A stretch of DNA of 64,000 nucleotides. It comes from Dolomedes plantarius. Taxonomy: Eukaryota; Arthropoda; Arachnida; Araneae; Dolomedidae. Position 1 is the stretch's first letter, and each line of letters begins with the position of its first letter. The position numbers and the translations under genes are program-made. The DNA is taken from the NCBI GenBank assembly GCA_907164885.2, contig OU015498.1, positions 128,031,227-128,095,226 on the forward strand, read 5' to 3'. This document shows positions 11,757 through 23,627 of the stretch, in pieces. The notes under the pieces are model-generated. The model was not told the origin of the DNA, did not search any database, and worked only from the letters and a program-made list of their open reading frames with translations.

Positions 11757-14700
11757 TTAACACTGTTCTTTTGAGGTACTGTGGAGCTTCAGGGTAACTG
11801 GAGCAAAGAATTCGGATAATTGAGTTTTACACTTCGGGAAGTAACATTCATTGGAGGTTGATGAGCAGGAACTTGGCCGTGCTGTTGCGAGGAAATACCA
11901 TTGTGATGACTGGAGATTGAAGGACTGGATGCTGGCAGCGAGAAGTGAACTCTCTTGGGCCAAGAAAAATCTAAAGAAGGGGTTAATGCCTTTTCAACTT
12001 GACAGGATCTTAGCTGGTTGAAGTGCCGTTTAAGCACATGTCCGTCATCCAACTCTATGAGGTAATGAAGTCGCCCAAGTTTCTCAACGACGGTGCCATA
12101 TCTCCATTTGTTAGATGATATATAATTTCGAGATTGAACCCTTTCTCCGAGTCTGTAACTTTTGTTAAAATCTGGCTGTGAGGCATTATTCTTCAATCTT
12201 GATGTTAGTTTAATTAGATCAAGTTCTGATCGTAAAATTCTCCCCAATAACAGTTCCGATGGAGTTTGACCATTGATGAGAGGAGTTATTCTGAATCGAA
12301 AAAGGAGTTTACACAACTTACTATGAAGCGTGCCTGGGTAAAATTTCATTCATTTCAATTTTGTTTTGAGAATTTGGACGTATCTTTCTGCCTGTCCATT
12401 AGTTGCTGGGTAGCCTGGTGCAATGAGACGTTGTTGGATATTATTAGTTTTACAGTAATCCTTGAACAATTTGGATTTGAAAATTGAAGCATTATCAGAC
12501 ACTAGGATTTCGGGTAGTCCATGTCGGCTGAAAATTTCTTCAAGCAAGAAAATAGTGCTTGAAGTAGTTGGAGATTTCTTTGTTGCAAATATTTCTGGCC
12601 ATTATGAAAGTGCATCCACAACAATTAAAAAATGTTGTTCCATGAATGGACCGGCATAGTCAATATGTATTCTTTTCCAGTTTTTCTCTGGTGATTCCCA
12701 AATGTGGAGGGGTGCCTTAGCTGGATTCTTTTGATATTGCAACATTCTCGGCAACTCTTTACGGTATTCTCAATATCGGATTCGATGTTCTTCCAATAGC
12801 AGTAATTTCGAGAAAGAGCCTTCATCTTAACTATGCCTATGTGTGATGAATGTAGTTGATTAAGCATTTCTGGTTGAAAAGATTTTGGGACGATCACTCG
12901 ATTTCCTCGAAACAGGATTCCATCTTGAAGAGTTATGGTAGGATCGAATACGTTTCCAAGAACAATGTCATCTTTCTCAATTCTGGATCAAGCTCTATTT
13001 CTTCTTTAATTTTCTGTGCCGTTAAGGTTTCTGTTAAAATGTAGTTGGTAATAAATTGGTTGTATGCTTGGGATTCGTCAATACAATTAATTTGATAAAT
13101 TGATATCTGGAAAGGTAATCTGCATTTAAATGTTTCTCAGAATTTCGATATATAATTGTGTAATTAAAGCTAGAAAGAAATTGGGCATATCGAAGCATTC
13201 TTGGTGCAGACATGGCTGGGAAACTTTTCTCAGGATGGAAGATGGTGCAAACGGCTTTGTTATCGAGAATGAAGGTAAATTTCCTTCCAAAATTGTAGTC
13301 ATAGAATTTTTTACAAGCCCACACCACTGCAGTTGCCTTGCGATCAAGTTGACTATAATTTTTCTCAGCAGCAGTCAGACTTCTAGAAGTGAAAACGATC
13401 GGGCGTTCAGTTCCATCAGGCATTGTATCCGACAGAACCCCTGAGAGTCCAAACGGACTGGCATCTGTGGCTAAAGTAACTGGGAGATCTGGATTGTAAG
13501 GTACAAGAACTTGATTGCTAGTAATAACTGATTTTGCGTTTAAGAAAGCAGCTTCACACGGTGCAGTCCATTTAAAACGAATGTTTTTACATAGGAGGTT
13601 ATTTAATGGATAAAGAAGACTGGAGACATCTGGAATAAATTTGGAATAATACATGACCAGACCAATGAATTTACGGACATCATCAGCATTTCTAGGTCGA
13701 GGTGTTTCAGAGATGGCTTTGATTTTGTCTGGTGATTTGTGGAGTCCAGCAGAGCTAATAATGTGTCCTAAGTACTGAACTTTTTGTTAAAAAAATTTAC
13801 ATTTGGAAAGATTTAGATTCAAGTTAAATTCACGTAACATTTTAAGTACTTTAATTAAACGTTGTTGACATTCTTGTTTGTGTTTACCTTGAATAATTAT
13901 GTCATCAAAATATGCAATTGTACCACCCAAATCTTGTACGAACTGGTCAATAAATTTGTGGAACTCTTTAGGAGCAGTTTTTATACCAAAGAATAGCCTT
14001 TTGGCTAAATATGTACCACGATGGATTGAAAGAGTTTGAAATTTAGCACTTTCGTTGTCGACCTTCAGGTGTAAGTGTGCTTTGTAAATGTCTAGGGTAC
14101 AGAAAAATTTTTCATCGCGCAATTTATTGAAAATGTCCTCAATTCTAGGAATTGGGTGTCGCGCATTTTGGAGCTGATTATTAACTGTGACTTTAAAATC
14201 TGCACAAATGCGCATGGAGCCATCGGATTTTGAAACAACCACGAGGGGTGTTCCCCATTCAGAAAAGTCGTTTTTTTTTCAATTATGCCGTCTGCCTCTA
14301 ATTTATCAAGTTCTTGGTCAACTTTTTGTTTTAAAGCATATGGAACCGTACGGGCGTTAAGAAAACTGGTTTAGCATCTGGGATTAGTTTTAGAGAACAT
14401 GTGTAATCAGGAATACAACCAATCTTAGGTTCAAATACATCAGAATATGAATCAATAATTTTGGAAATAGAAATATGAACACAAGGAACATTTGAAATTT
14501 TGTTAAGATCATGTAAATTTATGTTCAATTTTCGAAGCCAATCACGTCCTAAAATAGAGCTGTTTTGACTTGACACAACAAATAAATCTTCATAATTCAA
14601 ATTATTTTGATACGAAACGTTTAAATTTACAACACCAAGTGGTTTGAAAAACTGGCCTGTGTAACTTCGAAAACATACATTTGTTCTCTGAATTGGAACG

Positions 14701-15857
14701 TTAAGCTTTAATTTTTTTAATTCATCAGCATTCATTATGCTTACTTTGCTTCCTGAATCGCATTCGAATCGATGTTCAAAACCATTCAATTTAACAGTAG
14801 CGTACATCTTATCATCAGTTGCATAATCATTAGAAAATACATCATAAATCTGATTCACAGCTAAGTCATCTGAGTCATTCATTATGTGGTTAACGTTTCG
14901 ATTGTTCGTTTTGTTTTTTATTATACTAGAAATGCAAACTGAAGCTAAATGACCTTGTTTTTTACACGATTTACAGCGTAATTTATTCGTTAGAAAGCAA
15001 TTTTGAGTTCTATGATTGGATTTTCCACAACGTATACATAATCCTTCTAATCCAAGCTCTTTTAGATTAGCACATTTCATGGGTGATTTTGATCTACTTC
15101 TGGTTTTGGAATTTTCATTTCTGATTTGAAAATGACGCCTATTCTTGTCACTATTGTGCAATATTTTGTTAACAGAAGTTGAAAATTGACTCTTATAAAT
15201 TTCTTTGTTTTCAATTTTTGCAGCTTTAATAGCTAAAGCAATTTCGATAGTTTTTCTAAATGTTATATCATCTTGTTGTAATAATTTTTCACGTATATCA
15301 GAATCACACAAACCTCGAATAAACTGAGAACGTAATAATAAGTTTAACATAGATTTAGAACAATCACTTGAATTACATTCAGATATAAATTCAGCATTCT
15401 TTGTAAGATCTTTCAATGAAGACATGAAAGTAGATATCAACTCACCTTGCTTTTGAAGTCTAGAGAAAAATTTATGTTGTTCCGTTAAAACTTTGGGTTT
15501 TGGCGATAAATGTTGTTTAAGTAATGACAAAATTTCTTTGAATATCTTTGTTGAGGGTAGACCAGGAGCAGTGAGACTTGAAAGGAGCTGGTATTGCTGT
15601 GACCCAAGACAATTTATTAGAACAAGGACTTTTAATTCTTCGGTTTCCTTGTCATCGGTCGATAGTCATTATAATTTAAAATAATTTTCCAGTCTCTGGG
15701 TATAACAGTCAAAAGATTCTGATGTCTCATCATATTGTTCGAAAGTTAGATTTTGTATAGCGAGAACATCCTTTGTACTACGTTTCGATTCTGAAGTAAC
15801 GTTAAGTTTTGAAACGAATTCTTGAAGAGTCGCTATCAACTGGTGAAGTTCAGCCAT
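11757..15857 (-). pseudogene. Gag-Pol of the Gypsy-type retrotransposon, interrupted
   Basis: Gag begins at the ATG at 15857 and leaves frame near 15669. A 399-codon piece (15530-14331) holds the rest of Gag, a CCHC zinc knuckle (CIRCGKSNHRTQNC) followed by CKSCKKQGHLASVC, and an aspartic protease with FECDSGSKVSIM; the active site reads DSG. Reverse transcriptase is at 14242-13787 with IAYFDDIIIQGK as its catalytic box. RNase H is at 13654-13034 (LATDASPFGLSGVL). Integrase follows, with its HHCC zinc finger at about 12850-12730, then GLPEILVSDNASIF and PATNGQAERYVQ at 12547-12350, giving the D and E of the core. The final piece, 12349-11789, ends in a basic tail. Several frameshifts and stops separate these pieces. 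The proteins are described only; the element is not functional as read. Confidence 0.88.
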
Positions 15858-15865
15858 TTTGTTTT

Positions 15866-15878
15866 ATCCTCGTCGCCA
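15866..15878 (-). promoter_or_regulatory. Primer binding site, complementary to tRNA-Ser(GCU)
   Basis: On the minus strand, three bases (AAG) after the 5' LTR, the sequence is TGGCGACGAGGAT. This is the exact complement of the 3' end of the conserved metazoan tRNA-Ser(GCU), which ends ATCCTCGTCGCCA as I recall it. It would be the site where minus-strand DNA synthesis is primed. The presumed Gag start codon follows 9 bases further on, at 15857. Confidence 0.75.
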
Positions 15879-15881
15879 CTT

Positions 15882-16069
15882 TGTTAAATATTTGTTTGAT
15901 ATTAGTGTAATTATTTTGTTGAATCATAGAGGTGACGAATGACCGACATTATCTACTATACGTTTTATTGAACTATATCAACAACAGGAACAGAAACAGA
16001 AACAAAAAGTGGGTAGAAGCTGAAGTAGAAAATAGTAGTATCGGAAGTAGCAGTAGTTAATACATAACA
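15882..16069 (-). repeat. 5' LTR of the Gypsy-type element
   Basis: 188 bp starting TGTTAAATATTTG and ending ATACATAACA. It is slightly longer than its partner because of an extra ACAGAAACAGAA-type repeat near 15992. On the minus strand it leads into the primer binding site after three bases. Confidence 0.85.
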
Positions 16070-17400
16070 GAAGCGTAGCGGATGAAAGTGGAAGATCGCA
16101 TCACGAGAAGTGGTTTCACAAATTCGGAGTCATAGAAAAAAGAAAAAGTGTTATTCGTTAATTGTAACGAAACTGTTGTTTCACGTAGCTTCAACGTAAA
16201 GCGCAATTTCTAAACAAATCGCAAAAAATTGTCTACGTTGTCTGAAGAAGAAAAGATTGAAATTTTCAATAGGAAATTGAAGCAATACCAGGTACAGACT
16301 TCTATTTTCAAATCTACATTTTGTCCTAAAAGTAATATTACAGCGGCGAGTTTTCATCTGTCATACTGTATTGCGAAACATGGGAAACCACTGTCAGATT
16401 GCTTCTTTTTAAAAGAATCTTTCCTAGTGTGCTCGAACAGCCTATTTGACGATTTTGAAAATAAGGACTCGATAATTAAACGTATCAAAGAATTGCCGTT
16501 AAGTAGGAATACGGTAAAAAATAGAAACTTGTCACTGAACAAAGATGTTTCCGAACAACTTTCGTCCGATTTAAAAAATGCAGAAATGTATTCTATATCT
16601 TTGGACGAGAGCACAGATGTCACCGGACTTGCCCGACTTGCAGTTATTGTCAGCTACAATTCTGGAAATATGATGATGGAGGAATTGATTAAATTGATGA
16701 CATTAAGAGGATGAACTACTGGTACTGATATTATGAATGAAGTTAAGAAAGAGTTCACTGAATTGAATATTGATCTAAAGAAGATTGTATCCGTAACATC
16801 TGATGGAGTTCCAAGCATGATATGAAAGCATGTTGGTTTCGTTAAGCTTCTAGCAAAAGAAATAGGACTCTCTTTGGTTGAATTTCACTGCATTGTTCAC
16901 CAAGAGGCACTTTGGGCAAAAGACATTTTAAATTATTTTGAAAATGTGCTTTCCGTTGTAGCGAAAGTCGTTAATTTTATTGCAGCACATGCTCTTGCTA
17001 AACGGCAATTTTCAAATTTACTGGAGGAAGTGGATGCTCAGTATTTGGTTTTGGTTATGTAGAATAACGTTTGATGGCTAAGTCGAGGTCAAGTTTTGGA
17101 ACGTTTCGTTAGTTTGTTGAACGAAATTAGGTTATTTTTAGATGAAAAGGGTAAACTTTTTCTAGAACTCACAAATTTGAATTGGTTGAATAATCTCATG
17201 TTCCTTTTGGATTTCTCAGGAGACTTTACTGAATTAAATACGAAACTTCAAGGCCATGTCATATCGCCTTAACAATGTACGAAATTCTCAAAGCATTTGT
17301 AACATAGCTAGATATATATTCAAATGACCTGGTTCCTGGAAAAGTATTTTTCATCATTAAAAGAACATTTTCTAACATCATCGGTTTCGGAGGAGATAGC
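16070..17400 (+). pseudogene. hAT transposase (GTF2IRD2/ZBED5-like type), degenerate
   Basis: The coding start is on the far side of the LTR retrotransposon (ATG at 11353-11355, MSKTLKRKYRS), continuing here with VADESGRSHHEKWFHKFG. A 161-codon piece (16229-16714) contains LSYCIAKHGKPLSDCFFLKE, LPLSRNTVKNR and SISLDESTDVTGLARLAVIV, the conserved first catalytic block (LDESTD) of the hAT group often annotated as GTF2IRD2-like or ZBED5-like in arthropods. Further downstream are SVTSDGVPSMI and FHCIVHQEALWAKD. A TGA near 16714, a stop at about 16825 and one at 17060 break the frame, and the C-terminal dimerisation region is missing. Confidence 0.8.
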
Positions 17401-17439
17401 TTTTGACAGCGGCTGCTGTTGCTGCAGTAGGAGTTACTT

Positions 17440-17926
17440 TTTTTTAGAATAGAGAGAAATATACATCAATATGATTTTTATAGTTCCAAATATGTATCAA
17501 TATCATTTTTATGTTGTAAATATGATAAATTTTGATAAATTTTGCTAAACTTATTTCATTTCATGAGGATGTATGTAAAGTATGAAATTATGATTAGAAG
17601 TTTTTTTGTTTTTATAGAATAATGAATTTAATTTGTTTTGCGTTTTCCTATTTATATTCGCATTCATTTTTTTTTTTCAGATTTTGTACAAGCGTCAGTA
17701 TGTAATAGAATGCTCAGCAAGAATTTTTTCAAGCTGTAAAAAATTCTTCGGTAATAAATATGTACAAAAATATAATTTTCAAAGCACAGCATTGATATGA
17801 CTTTGTTTCAATTTTACAAAAAGTGGTTAATCCCAGTTTCCAGGATTTTACATTTGTTTTTAATACGTAAACAAAATCTAAGTATTGGAGAAGGTCAAGT
17901 CAAAAGCTGTTGGCTAATGCAAAATA
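17440..17926. other. AT-rich spacer
   Basis: Between the decayed hAT copy and the Tc1 element. It contains a short near-repeat (ATCAATAT.ATTTTTAT..T) twice near 17467 and 17497, and no coding frame or known element end. Confidence 0.35.
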
Positions 17927-17928
17927 TA

Positions 17929-19420
17929 CACTGGTTATCAAAAACTAAGGAAAAGTCACAAGAATAGCGATTATTCAAAAAGTTACTCGTAGAATTTAAT
18001 GAAACTTACACACATTATCCAACACATAGGTATGTATAAAATGACATAAAAAAATCGCCAGACAATTATGGTGTTATAGAAACTAGCATATGTATACAAT
18101 GAACAAATCGGATGTGTCAGTTTGGTATAGGAAAAGTACTTTTAATATGGCGTATGTTCCCCCCCGAGAAGCAATACAGCACATACAGCGATGTGTGATG
18201 CTGTCAATTATGCGGTCTTTGAGTTTGGTAGGAAGTGAGAGCCATTGCTCTTGCAAAGCAGTTGAAAGCGTGGCTAGGGTCCTAGAAGGAGGATTGAGAG
18301 CAGCTATACGTCGTCCTAAAGCGTCCCAAACATGCTCGATAGGATTCAGGTCCGGTGATCGAGCTGGCCACTCCATGCGCTGAATTGTTTCCTGCTTAAG
18401 ATAAGCATCTACGATGCGAGCCCTGTGCGGTCTCGCGTTATCGTCCTGTAGTAAGAAAGCATCACCTATTGGCCAGGCATAAGGGCGCACATAAACATCA
18501 AGGATGTCATCTCTATAGGTGTGAGCATTCACATTTGCACGGGGAAAGACATGGACGTCTGTGAGTCCACCCAAAGGGATACCATCTCAAACACAGACAC
18601 TACCTGATCCGTATGCATCTCTTTCACGGATGTATGATCGATGAAAACGAGTTCCAGGTTCTCTCCAAATCAAAATACGCCTACTATCGTTTTGGAGGCT
18701 AAACCTGGACTCGTCCGTAAAGAGAACAGCCCTCCATTGATCACGCGCCCAGTGGACATGTTGACTGCCCAGTGCAAACGTTCCCGCCTATGGCGTGACG
18801 TGAGCGGGATGCAAATGGCTGGTCGCCTTACAAGAAGACCACCTTCGAGAAGCCTTCTACGCACGGTTGACGTTGATACCAACTTTTCGGAGCTTGCAGC
18901 GACGGAGGATCCGAGTTCAGAGAGTTGCGGTTCTATTCCTTCGTGCGCATAATGACAAATATCGGTCATCGGCACTCATCGTAGCGTATGTCCGTCCTTG
19001 GCTGAACCTCCTGGATGCTGAATCCGTGGTTAGATATTGTTGCCAAAGTCTATGAACCACAGACGGATTCACATTTAGCCATCTGGCTACTTCTGTCTGA
19101 CTTTGTCCTGCCTCTAGTCGCCCAATAGCTCGCCATCGCAGTTCTTCGGTCAAATGATGTCTGGAGATCATTGTTACAATTTGGCTATGTCAGATGTCTA
19201 ATCTCAGCCTCGAAGCGACAATTACCGCCTTGATCTGAGACATGCACTTTTCTGCTCCTCGCAAGTGACGTATTCCGACTGCAGAACCACTATTTTGCAT
19301 AATGTAGTATTGTTCAGCACCTTTTACTTAACAACATATTCCAATTTTAAACAGATTGACCTAGTTTTGAATGTGTTATTCCTCTTTTTGTGATTTTTCT
19401 TTGATTTTTGATAACTAGTG
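17929..19420 (-). mobile_element. Tc1-like transposon, family 1
   Basis: The ends CACTGGTTATCAAAAA (17929) and TTTTTGATAACTAGTG (to 19420) form an inverted repeat of about 16 bp flanked by TA on each side. The 1,492 bp length and CA.TG boundaries are those of a full-length Tc1 element. It carries one minus-strand transposase gene, now broken by frameshifts. Confidence 0.88.
18083..19171 (-). pseudogene. Tc1 transposase (DD34E), frameshifted
   Basis: The start is the ATG at 19171 (MISRHHLTEELRWRAIGRLE), followed by a paired-like helix-turn-helix (GQSQTEVARWLNVNPSVVHR). The frame shifts near 18930 into LSELGSSVAASSEKLVSTST and LLEGGLLVRRPAICIPLT, the second DNA-binding helix set. The catalytic part is at 18574-18083 with FLLQDDNARPHRARIVDAYL and RSPDLNPIEHVWDALGR. 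Exactly 34 residues separate the DN aspartate from the glutamate, the DD34E spacing of Tc1. At least two frame breaks remove activity. The cut-and-paste function is inferred from the family. Confidence 0.9.
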
Positions 19421-19422
19421 TA

Positions 19423-19984
19423 TTTCAGTGTACAAGCTTATTGCTAACCTGATGTATTGTCTTATTTTGTTATTAATCAGACTAAAGGGTCACTACTGTA
19501 AATTTTCGAGGTCTCTTTATAGAAGCTGATGTAGTGCACAAGGTCAAGCGCCAAGCAGGTCATTTACAAGCATTATCAAATAACATCTACTAGACGGGTC
19601 ACACACTAAACACATTCATTAACAACAATTACACGGACTACACTGGACAAATATGAAGAAATATTTCGGTGCTACGATTTTATCAGAACGGGAAACATAA
19701 ATATTAATTATCTCTCCTTGAGTCGCTAGCCACAGGCAACAACGTAATCCCACTCCGTCCCAATCGTGGTTGAAGTGGTTCTTCTCGTAAGAGCGTGGGT
19801 TTAACTACTAACTTTCTCTTGTACTCGCTCAACTGGTCAACTCGACCGGACTTGTCGCCCCATCCGTTGACGCAGTCGTCAACCGCGTGAAAATTATACC
19901 CAAAATCAAATTTAGCCTATGTGTCTCGAAATTTCGACCAAAAACACGAAATTTGGTATGAACTATGTTTGTACGTCTGTTATA
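19423..19984. other. Unclassified, locally GC-richer spacer
   Basis: The stretch 19700-19900 is richer in CG dinucleotides than its surroundings and has repeated GTCAAC/ACTGGTC words, but no frame, terminal repeat or RNA gene I can name. It may be a decayed repeat older than its Tc1 neighbours. Confidence 0.3.
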
Positions 19985-19986
19985 TA

Positions 19987-21382
19987 CACTCTAAACAAAA
20001 AAATCGAAGCACCAAGAAGGAGTTGCCCGATTGGGACAAAAATAGGTGGATATGAAGAACATGCAGAGAAAAAAATATTCAAATTTCAGAACAATTAAAT
20101 GATGTATTCGAGACCGTTACAAAGTGAGGAAGTCAATGTGGCTTTGATCCACCTCTGGCCTGGATGCAAGCTGTTACTCGGATATGGCATGGACTGATAA
20201 AGTTCCCGGATGGTGTCCTGCGGGATTTCTTGCCAAATTGTCTCCAACTATCGGTCTAAATCGGTAAACATTCTGAGATAGTTGCAATCGCCTTCCCATC
20301 ACATCCCCCAAATGCTCTATGGGGGAGAGATCAGGCTACCTAGGTAGCCAAAGAAGTCTTCGGCAAGCTAGAAGACAATTATAGCAACACGTGCTCTATG
20401 CGGCCGGGCATTATCATATTGAAAAGTAAGTCCGGGGTGGCGCAAGAGGAACGGCAATAAAATGGGTCGTAGAATGTCGTCTACGTACCGTTGTGCTGTA
20501 AGTGTGTCACTAATGACTACCAGCGGGGTACGGCTATCAAAGAAAATGGCATCCCAGACCAAAACACCCTGTTGTGGGCCTGTGAGGCGTGCGATAGTAA
20601 GGGCAGGATTCCCATGCTGCCTTGGACGCCTCCAGACACATCTTCGGTAGTCATTAGGGCACAGTTGGAAACAGGACTCGTCACTAAAGACTCTGCGTCC
20701 CCAGTCAGCTCAGTTCCAAGTTTATTGAGTTAAGCAACAATGTAATAGGACTTGACGGTGTACCGACGTGAGGGGTAAGTGGCGTAACGGTCGGCGCGAG
20801 CGTAAGTTCCGCTCTGTCAGTCGTCTGTCAATGGTAATGTTGGACACTTGTGTGCGGGTCACACGTCGAATGGTTGATATCGACGAATGCGTTGCTATGA
20901 CACCTGATCCGACAATCACTCTGTCGTTTTCATTCCCTTGTGGACCTAGGTCGACCGCTGCCGTCCTGATGCTTAAATCTGACGTTGTTGACCCACTCTT
21001 GCCAGCATCGTCTAATCGCTGCATCGCCAGATGTCGAGCGATTCTCTGAGTTCAACTACATTCTTTCAGTCCGATGACACTACCTTTTTCAAATTCTGAA
21101 ATATACTCATAATGAGCACGAAAGTTTTGAAAAGGCATTGTTACAGTCGACGCAAGATATCCGCTGTCGAAATGCAACAGAAATTTTGAATATCAGATCG
21201 AGAATCGCTCCTTATATACACCTGCTGGATGCACTGTTCTGATGTACTGGAGCTCCAGCTATTTACTCGTTGGACACCAAATTTTAGTCATTTGCATGTT
21301 CGGTCGAAACATCTTTGTATACGAAATTTCATTACAATCGGACAACTCCTTCTCGGTTAGTCGATTTTTTTTTTATAGAGTG
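19987..21382 (-). mobile_element. Tc1-like transposon, family 2, copy A
   Basis: The left end starts CACTCTAAACAAAAAAATCG (19987). The right end, read inward, starts CACTCTATAAAAAAAAAATC (from 21382). Both continue into AGAAGGAGTTG(C/T)CCGATTG, so the inverted repeats reach about 50 bp. TA flanks both ends (19985-19986 and 21383-21384). Length is about 1.4 kb. A second copy of this family lies at 33688-35952 in the opposite orientation. Confidence 0.85.
20368..21060 (-). pseudogene. Tc1 transposase of family 2, degenerate
   Basis: The minus-strand frame from about 21024 has MQRLDDAGKSGSTTSDLSIR, THSSISTIRRVTRTQVSNIT and DRRLTERNLRSRRPLRHLPL, the N-terminal DNA-binding half. After a frame break come SDESCFQLCPNDYRR, GPQQGVLVWDAIFFDSRTPL (20562) and FQYDNARPHRARVA, which hold the first and second catalytic aspartates. 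The final SP(D)LSPIE block is eroded and interrupted, so the enzyme is dead. Confidence 0.82.
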
Positions 21383-21384
21383 TA

Positions 21385-21889
21385 CATAATGTAATTCTAC
21401 TAACTTCTTGTTCTCGGTGTGTTTCATCATAAGAAAATTCTAAATAATTTGTGAAACAGTATCTTTTTTTTTGTATGACCAATACTATTCTCAGCAAAAT
21501 TTAAGATAACTTGAAATTTTATTTGTGTATTACCACAAATTTTAATAAAGATAGTAAATGTAACAAGAAGCTGGATATGCTCGACGGTTAAAGATGATGT
21601 TCATGGGAAACATTGGAAACATAGAACGCTACGGGAATGGAGCATGGCGATTTTGCTGTAAATCTGAATTGTAATTCCGAACATGATACTTACAAAAGAT
21701 GTAAGTCACCATAAACAAATGTCCCTGACAATCATAGTCTCTGACGTGGCCTGATACACCACCTATAGTGTATATGAACAATTTATAAAATTTTAAAAAA
21801 GTAAACAACACTGCCAGAGAGAATTTTACAATTTTCTGAAATAATAACTGGATCCATTAGGGCTAGACAGAAGTAATATGAGACCACAG
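21385..21889. other. AT-rich spacer
   Basis: No recognisable gene. A short minus-strand frame of 60 codons at 21629-21811 has no features I can name. Confidence 0.3.
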
Positions 21890-22888
21890 TTATGATAATG
21901 GGGCAAACATGAAAGGAATCAGGCGTTCAGGCGCGACCATTGAAGGAAATCCCAAGGGAATTTTTTACAGTGTGTGTTTGCCATAGTTATAGTCTCATTC
22001 TATGAGATAGGGCCAAAACTTGTCCAGAAGTAATGAATTTCTTGGGATTCTTCGATGCTTATTATGCAATTTTTATCTACCTCAAAGAAAAAAAGATCGT
22101 CAGATTTTCAAAAATATGTGACAGACCTATCTGTAAAGTCTCTTTGTGACACAATGTGGAAGTGTCTAATGGAAAGTGTGAAAGCCTTAAGGTACCAAGT
22201 GGGTAATTTCTAAGATGCGCTGCTAGAAATATAAGAAAAATCTAAAGATATTTTTGCAAAAGGTGAAGCTGAATCACTGGGACACCCAAGCAAGGAATGA
22301 AATTTTTTTAATTAGTATTCTAGTATGATTTGTTGTTCCAAGTGAATTTTGATAGCAAATAACTTCAAAGCGAATCTTCAGATCGTGCCACAACACATCA
22401 ATTAAGAAACCTTATTGAATGGCTGAAAATATGTAGAGGTTTCGGACAAGGTTTAGTTGGAACCACAGAGCTAGCGACTGATTTAGAAGTAATCCCATAA
22501 TTTCGGGAAACACGGTTCCGGAAACCATAGAGGCCAATTACGAACATGCGGTTGAACCAATAACTAATTCACAAAAAATGCTTAAGTTGCATTGTTTTTA
22601 CCAAGAATTGGACAAAGCTAAACAGGTTATGCAGCAACGTTTCGATAAGACCTAATTAAATCCAAATTAAGACCTAATAGAATCCTAAGTAAAATTCCAA
22701 ACAGATCCAAAGAACGGACTGCGAAAACATGCTTCAATTTTATAAATTGCCTTGACAGATGTGTAATGATCCAGAATAACGGTCAAACGGAGTCTGTAGA
22801 TGGCTATATTGTAGTAAAAGGAATAACGGAAGCATTAAAACTATTCCATCTTCATGTTCAAACTCGATAATTCCTTGTTACAAATGAC

Positions 22889-23627
22889 CAGGCCCGGACT
22901 TAGAGACCCAGGGCCCCTAGGCACTTGACATTTGGGCCCCCCACCATCTCGAAGCTATTTTGGAAATTTAGCAAATTAAATGCACTAGTACAGAACATAT
23001 AATTTTTAATCGACTTTAATGACTTTAATAAACATCAGAATAATACAGTCTATGTTACTATGGTTACGTTATTCTATAAAATTTACAGAATCATACGACG
23101 AACTTTCTTCTGTGCAAAAGAACGAATGACGTCATTATAGTCAATTGACTGCATTATTTCTGACTCTATGTACATTACAGAAAGTGAATTGAGCCTGTTC
23201 TCTCCTATGTTAGATCTTAAGTAATTCTTTACTCTCTTTAGCGCTGAAAACGACCGTTCTGCTGAGCAGTTTGACGCTGGTGTACACAACAGCATTCGGA
23301 GCGCAATTCCTATGTTTGGATAAATGTCCAAAAAGCCTTTTTCCGATAAGTATATAGAATGGACTGCCGCGCGGCCTGGCAATGCTAAGCGTGGATACTG
23401 CAGGCGAGAAAGAGGGGAAACGAAGAGGTCTAATTCCAGCTTTGTTGCATGCAGGGCTGTAAGTTATATTATGAGCGCCCTGTTTTGGCAAAATGTAGTA
23501 AAAATATTTATTATAATATTATTTTCGATAAAGCTTTTGATAAGGCAAGCCAGGCTTTTGAGCTAATGTAAAGCCACCGGGGCCCCTAGGCCGGGGCCTT
23601 GTAGGCCTAGGCAGAAATCCGGCACTG
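22889..23627 (-). mobile_element. hAT element with perfect 8 bp target duplication
   Basis: Ends CAGGCCCGGACTTAGAG (22889) and, read inward, CAGTGCCGGATTTCTGCC (from 23627) are flanked by identical CAAATGAC (22881-22888 and 23628-23635). Just inside both ends are mirrored GGGGCCCCTAGG-type blocks. At 739 bp it is an internally deleted derivative that keeps only the 3' end of a transposase gene on the minus strand. Confidence 0.9.
23083..23382 (-). pseudogene. hAT C-terminal dimerisation domain fragment
   Basis: A 99-codon frame inside the 739 bp hAT element. It contains IYPNIGIALRMLLCTPASNC, SAERSFSALKRVKNYLRSN and NRLNSLSVMYIE, the hAT C-terminal dimerisation motif, and ends at a stop about 195 bp from the left terminus. 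No catalytic region is present, so it could not move the element itself, though it could encode a partial dimerisation peptide if expressed. Confidence 0.85.

Larger units (their letters stand above)
11385..16069 (-). mobile_element. Ty3/Gypsy-type LTR retrotransposon
   Basis: A 4.7 kb element with two similar LTRs (11385-11560 and 15882-16069), both starting TGTTAAATATTTG and ending AACA, flanked by perfect 5 bp duplications GAAGC (11380-11384 and 16070-16074). The coding strand is minus, so the right LTR is the 5' LTR. Order from the 5' side is primer binding site, Gag with zinc knuckles, protease, reverse transcriptase, RNase H, integrase, the Ty3/Gypsy order. There is no envelope frame. 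The reading frames are interrupted, so it looks inactive, but the LTRs are still alike and the duplication is perfect, suggesting a fairly recent insertion. Confidence 0.9.
10949..17400 (+). mobile_element. hAT transposon split by an LTR retrotransposon
   Basis: The left terminus CAGGGATGGCGAACCTGTGA (10949) is a typical hAT end, preceded by TTATAGGT. The element runs to 11384, is interrupted by the LTR retrotransposon (11385-16069), and resumes at 16070. Joining the two sides across the GAAGC duplication restores an open frame through the insertion point. The right terminal repeat was not found before the Tc1 element at 17929, and the right part looks truncated after about 17400. Confidence 0.75.
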
